Assembly: GCA_021780905.1 (NCBI GenBank)
Contig: JAJXXW010000050.1
Coordinates: 48,762 to 112,761, forward strand
DNA length: 64,000 nucleotides
Source of the DNA: a bacterium
GTDB taxonomy: Bacteria; Verrucomicrobiota; Verrucomicrobiia; Limisphaerales; UBA11358
Reading direction: 5' to 3'
The notes beneath the pieces were generated by a model. That model had not been told where the DNA came from. It did not search any database and saw nothing but the letters and a program-made list of their open reading frames with translations. Shown here piece after piece: positions 62,998-64,000 of this stretch (position 1 is the stretch's first letter; every line of letters starts with the position of its first letter). Both the position numbers and the translations under genes were made by a program.

Positions 62998-63771
62998 ATG
63001 AAAAATCCAGCAGAACTGTTCTCACTCAAAGGCAAAGTGGCGGTCGTCATCGGCGGCACGGGCGTGCTGTGTGGCGAGATGGCCGAAGGCATGGCGGCGG
63101 CCGGTGCCACTGTCGCGCTCGTCGGCCGCGATCCGGCCAAGGCCAAAGACCGGCTCGATAAAATCGCCAAGGGCGGCGGCACGGCGGAATTTTTCCCGTG
63201 TGAAGCGACTTCCAAGCCGGCGTTTCAGCAACTGCTGGCAGACGTTTTGAAGAAATTCGGCCGTGTGGACATCCTGGTGAACGGTGCGGGCATCAATTCG
63301 CCGACGCCGTTTTTTGATATTCCCGAAGACGAATTTGACCGCATCATCACGGTGAATCTTAAAGGCGTTGCTCTCGCCTGCCAGGTTTTCGGCAGGCATC
63401 TGGTCGAACAAAAATCCGGCAGCGTCATCAACCTTGGCTCGGCGTCCGGCCTCACGCCGCTGTCCCGCGTGTTCACTTACTCGGCGTCGAAGGCGGCGGT
63501 GCATAATCTTTCCAAAAATCTCGCGCGCGAATGGGCGACAAGCGGTGTGCGCGTAAATGTTTTGGTGCCCGGCTTTTTCCCGGCGGAGCAAAACCGCAAG
63601 GTGCTCAATCCCGAGCGCGTGGCGCAGATCATGGGCAAGACGCCGATGAAACGCTTTGGCGAACCGCAGGAACTGGTGGGGGCGACGTTGTTGCTGGCGT
63701 CGGACGCGGGCAGCTTCATTACCGGCGCGGAGCTGGTGGTGGATGGCGGTTTTGACGCAATGAGCATCTGA
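62998..63771 (+). CDS. SDR-family oxidoreductase (gluconate/mannonate dehydrogenase-like)
   Basis: This 257-residue classical short-chain dehydrogenase has [25 protein letters not shown] (cofactor loop with TGXXXGXG-like spacing), LVNGAGIN, catalytic Ser in NLGSASG and the [11 protein letters not shown] Tyr/Lys pair, and [16 protein letters not shown] at the end. Members with this profile include gluconate 5-dehydrogenase and D-mannonate oxidoreductase. The neighbouring KDG-type kinase points to the fructuronate/mannonate route, but the substrate is inferred. A strong hairpin terminator follows. Confidence 0.9.
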   Translation: MKNPAELFSLKGKVAVVIGGTGVLCGEMAEGMAAAGATVALVGRDPAKAKDRLDKIAKGGGTAEFFPCEATSKPAFQQLLADVLKKFGRVDILVNGAGINSPTPFFDIPEDEFDRIITVNLKGVALACQVFGRHLVEQKSGSVINLGSASGLTPLSRVFTYSASKAAVHNLSKNLAREWATSGVRVNVLVPGFFPAEQNRKVLNPERVAQIMGKTPMKRFGEPQELVGATLLLASDAGSFITGAELVVDGGFDAMSI

Positions 63772-63802
63772 TGCCATCTTGTTGCCGCGAAAGCCACGCA
63801 TC

Positions 63803-63846
63803 ACACAAAAACCCGTTGGAGCCGGAGCTTCAACGGGTTTTTGTGT
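63803..63846 (+). terminator. Intrinsic terminator after the SDR gene
   Basis: A perfect 16-bp stem (ACACAAAAACCCGTTG and its complement) with a 12-base loop ends in the run GGGTTTTT, giving a strong terminator for the kinase-SDR transcript. The stem is nearly symmetric in A/T, so it would stop transcription from either side. Confidence 0.88.
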
Positions 63847-63875
63847 TCGAAAGTTGTTTTAGCCCGGATATTTCT

Positions 63876-64000
63876 AGCAGGCCGTTGAAAAACGGGTGAT
63901 TTTTCAGCGCCACGATTTTTCATGGGTGATTTTTTCAAAATTCAGTGTGCGAACCGTGGTAACGGCTGCCCCAACCGCAGCCACAAGTTGGCGGTTGGCC
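63876..64000. other. Possible edge of an insertion sequence (right end of window)
   Basis: After the terminator comes tagcaggccgttgaaaaacg, a word resembling the outer end of some IS elements, and then two near-copies of gggtgatttttca within 45 bp. No open frame can be judged because the window ends. This is only a suggestion of a mobile element or repeat. Confidence 0.25.

Overview
The window is a stretch of high-GC, gene-dense chromosome from a Gram-negative bacterium. It is most likely a member of Verrucomicrobiota, and the Pedosphaera/Limisphaerales side of the phylum fits best. The reasons are the Kdo/LPS genes (kdsD, waaA), a secreted DUF2341-LamG-sialate O-acetylesterase, an orphan H-X9-DG prepilin-type fragment, secreted proteins ending in a beta-rich 'ST.L....W' type C-terminal module, and palindromic intergenic repeats of the kind that fill such genomes. 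The taxonomic call is inference from gene content. No rRNA or tRNA gene was recognised, and there is no CRISPR array.

Layout. 1-3.6 kb: a partial secreted acetylesterase (not in the ORF track because it runs off the left edge) and a truncated IS4-type transposase. 3.8-11.7 kb: trpS, an RlmI-like methyltransferase, kdsD, a secreted pepsin-like protein, pheA and trpE. 11.8-27.2 kb, the most unusual part: a nine-heme secreted cytochrome c divergent from an ArsR regulator; a cydB gene with an in-frame stop and no cydA, next to a fragment of a metallo-beta-lactamase-fold gene; a Gly-rich surface protein behind four 11-bp activator-type repeats; and a tightly packed minus-strand operon (DUF2892 - TolC - membrane fusion protein - RND pump - rhodanese - SQR-like flavoprotein - 53-aa protein) divergent from a second ArsR regulator. 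The two ArsR genes each carry a 22-bp palindrome of the same design ending exactly on the start codon, and both proteins have the same recognition helix. I read this as one sulfur/redox-responsive regulon with two loci.

27.4-47.1 kb: mainly housekeeping genes (citrate synthase, a soluble receiver-histidine kinase, YggT-like protein, sucD, mfd, a GT39-like transferase, an NhaD-type antiporter, waaA, rpoD, lysC, an EF-G paralogue, thioesterase, Hsp20). 47.2-54.2 kb: lon, a LolA-like protein, a TPR protein, a LarA/DUF2088 protein and a KDG-type sugar kinase, interspersed with three different palindromic repeat elements. 54.3-58.1 kb: the classical coaD-DUF177-rpmF-plsX-fabH cluster followed by a PilZ-like gene. 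58.2-61.4 kb: a FecR-domain protein and a CHASE2-adenylate cyclase separated by an intrinsic terminator. 61.8-63.8 kb: a second KDG-type kinase and an SDR, which with the LarA/kinase pair suggests uronate/aldonate catabolism.

All calls rest on reading the sequence and knowledge of protein families. No database search was run.
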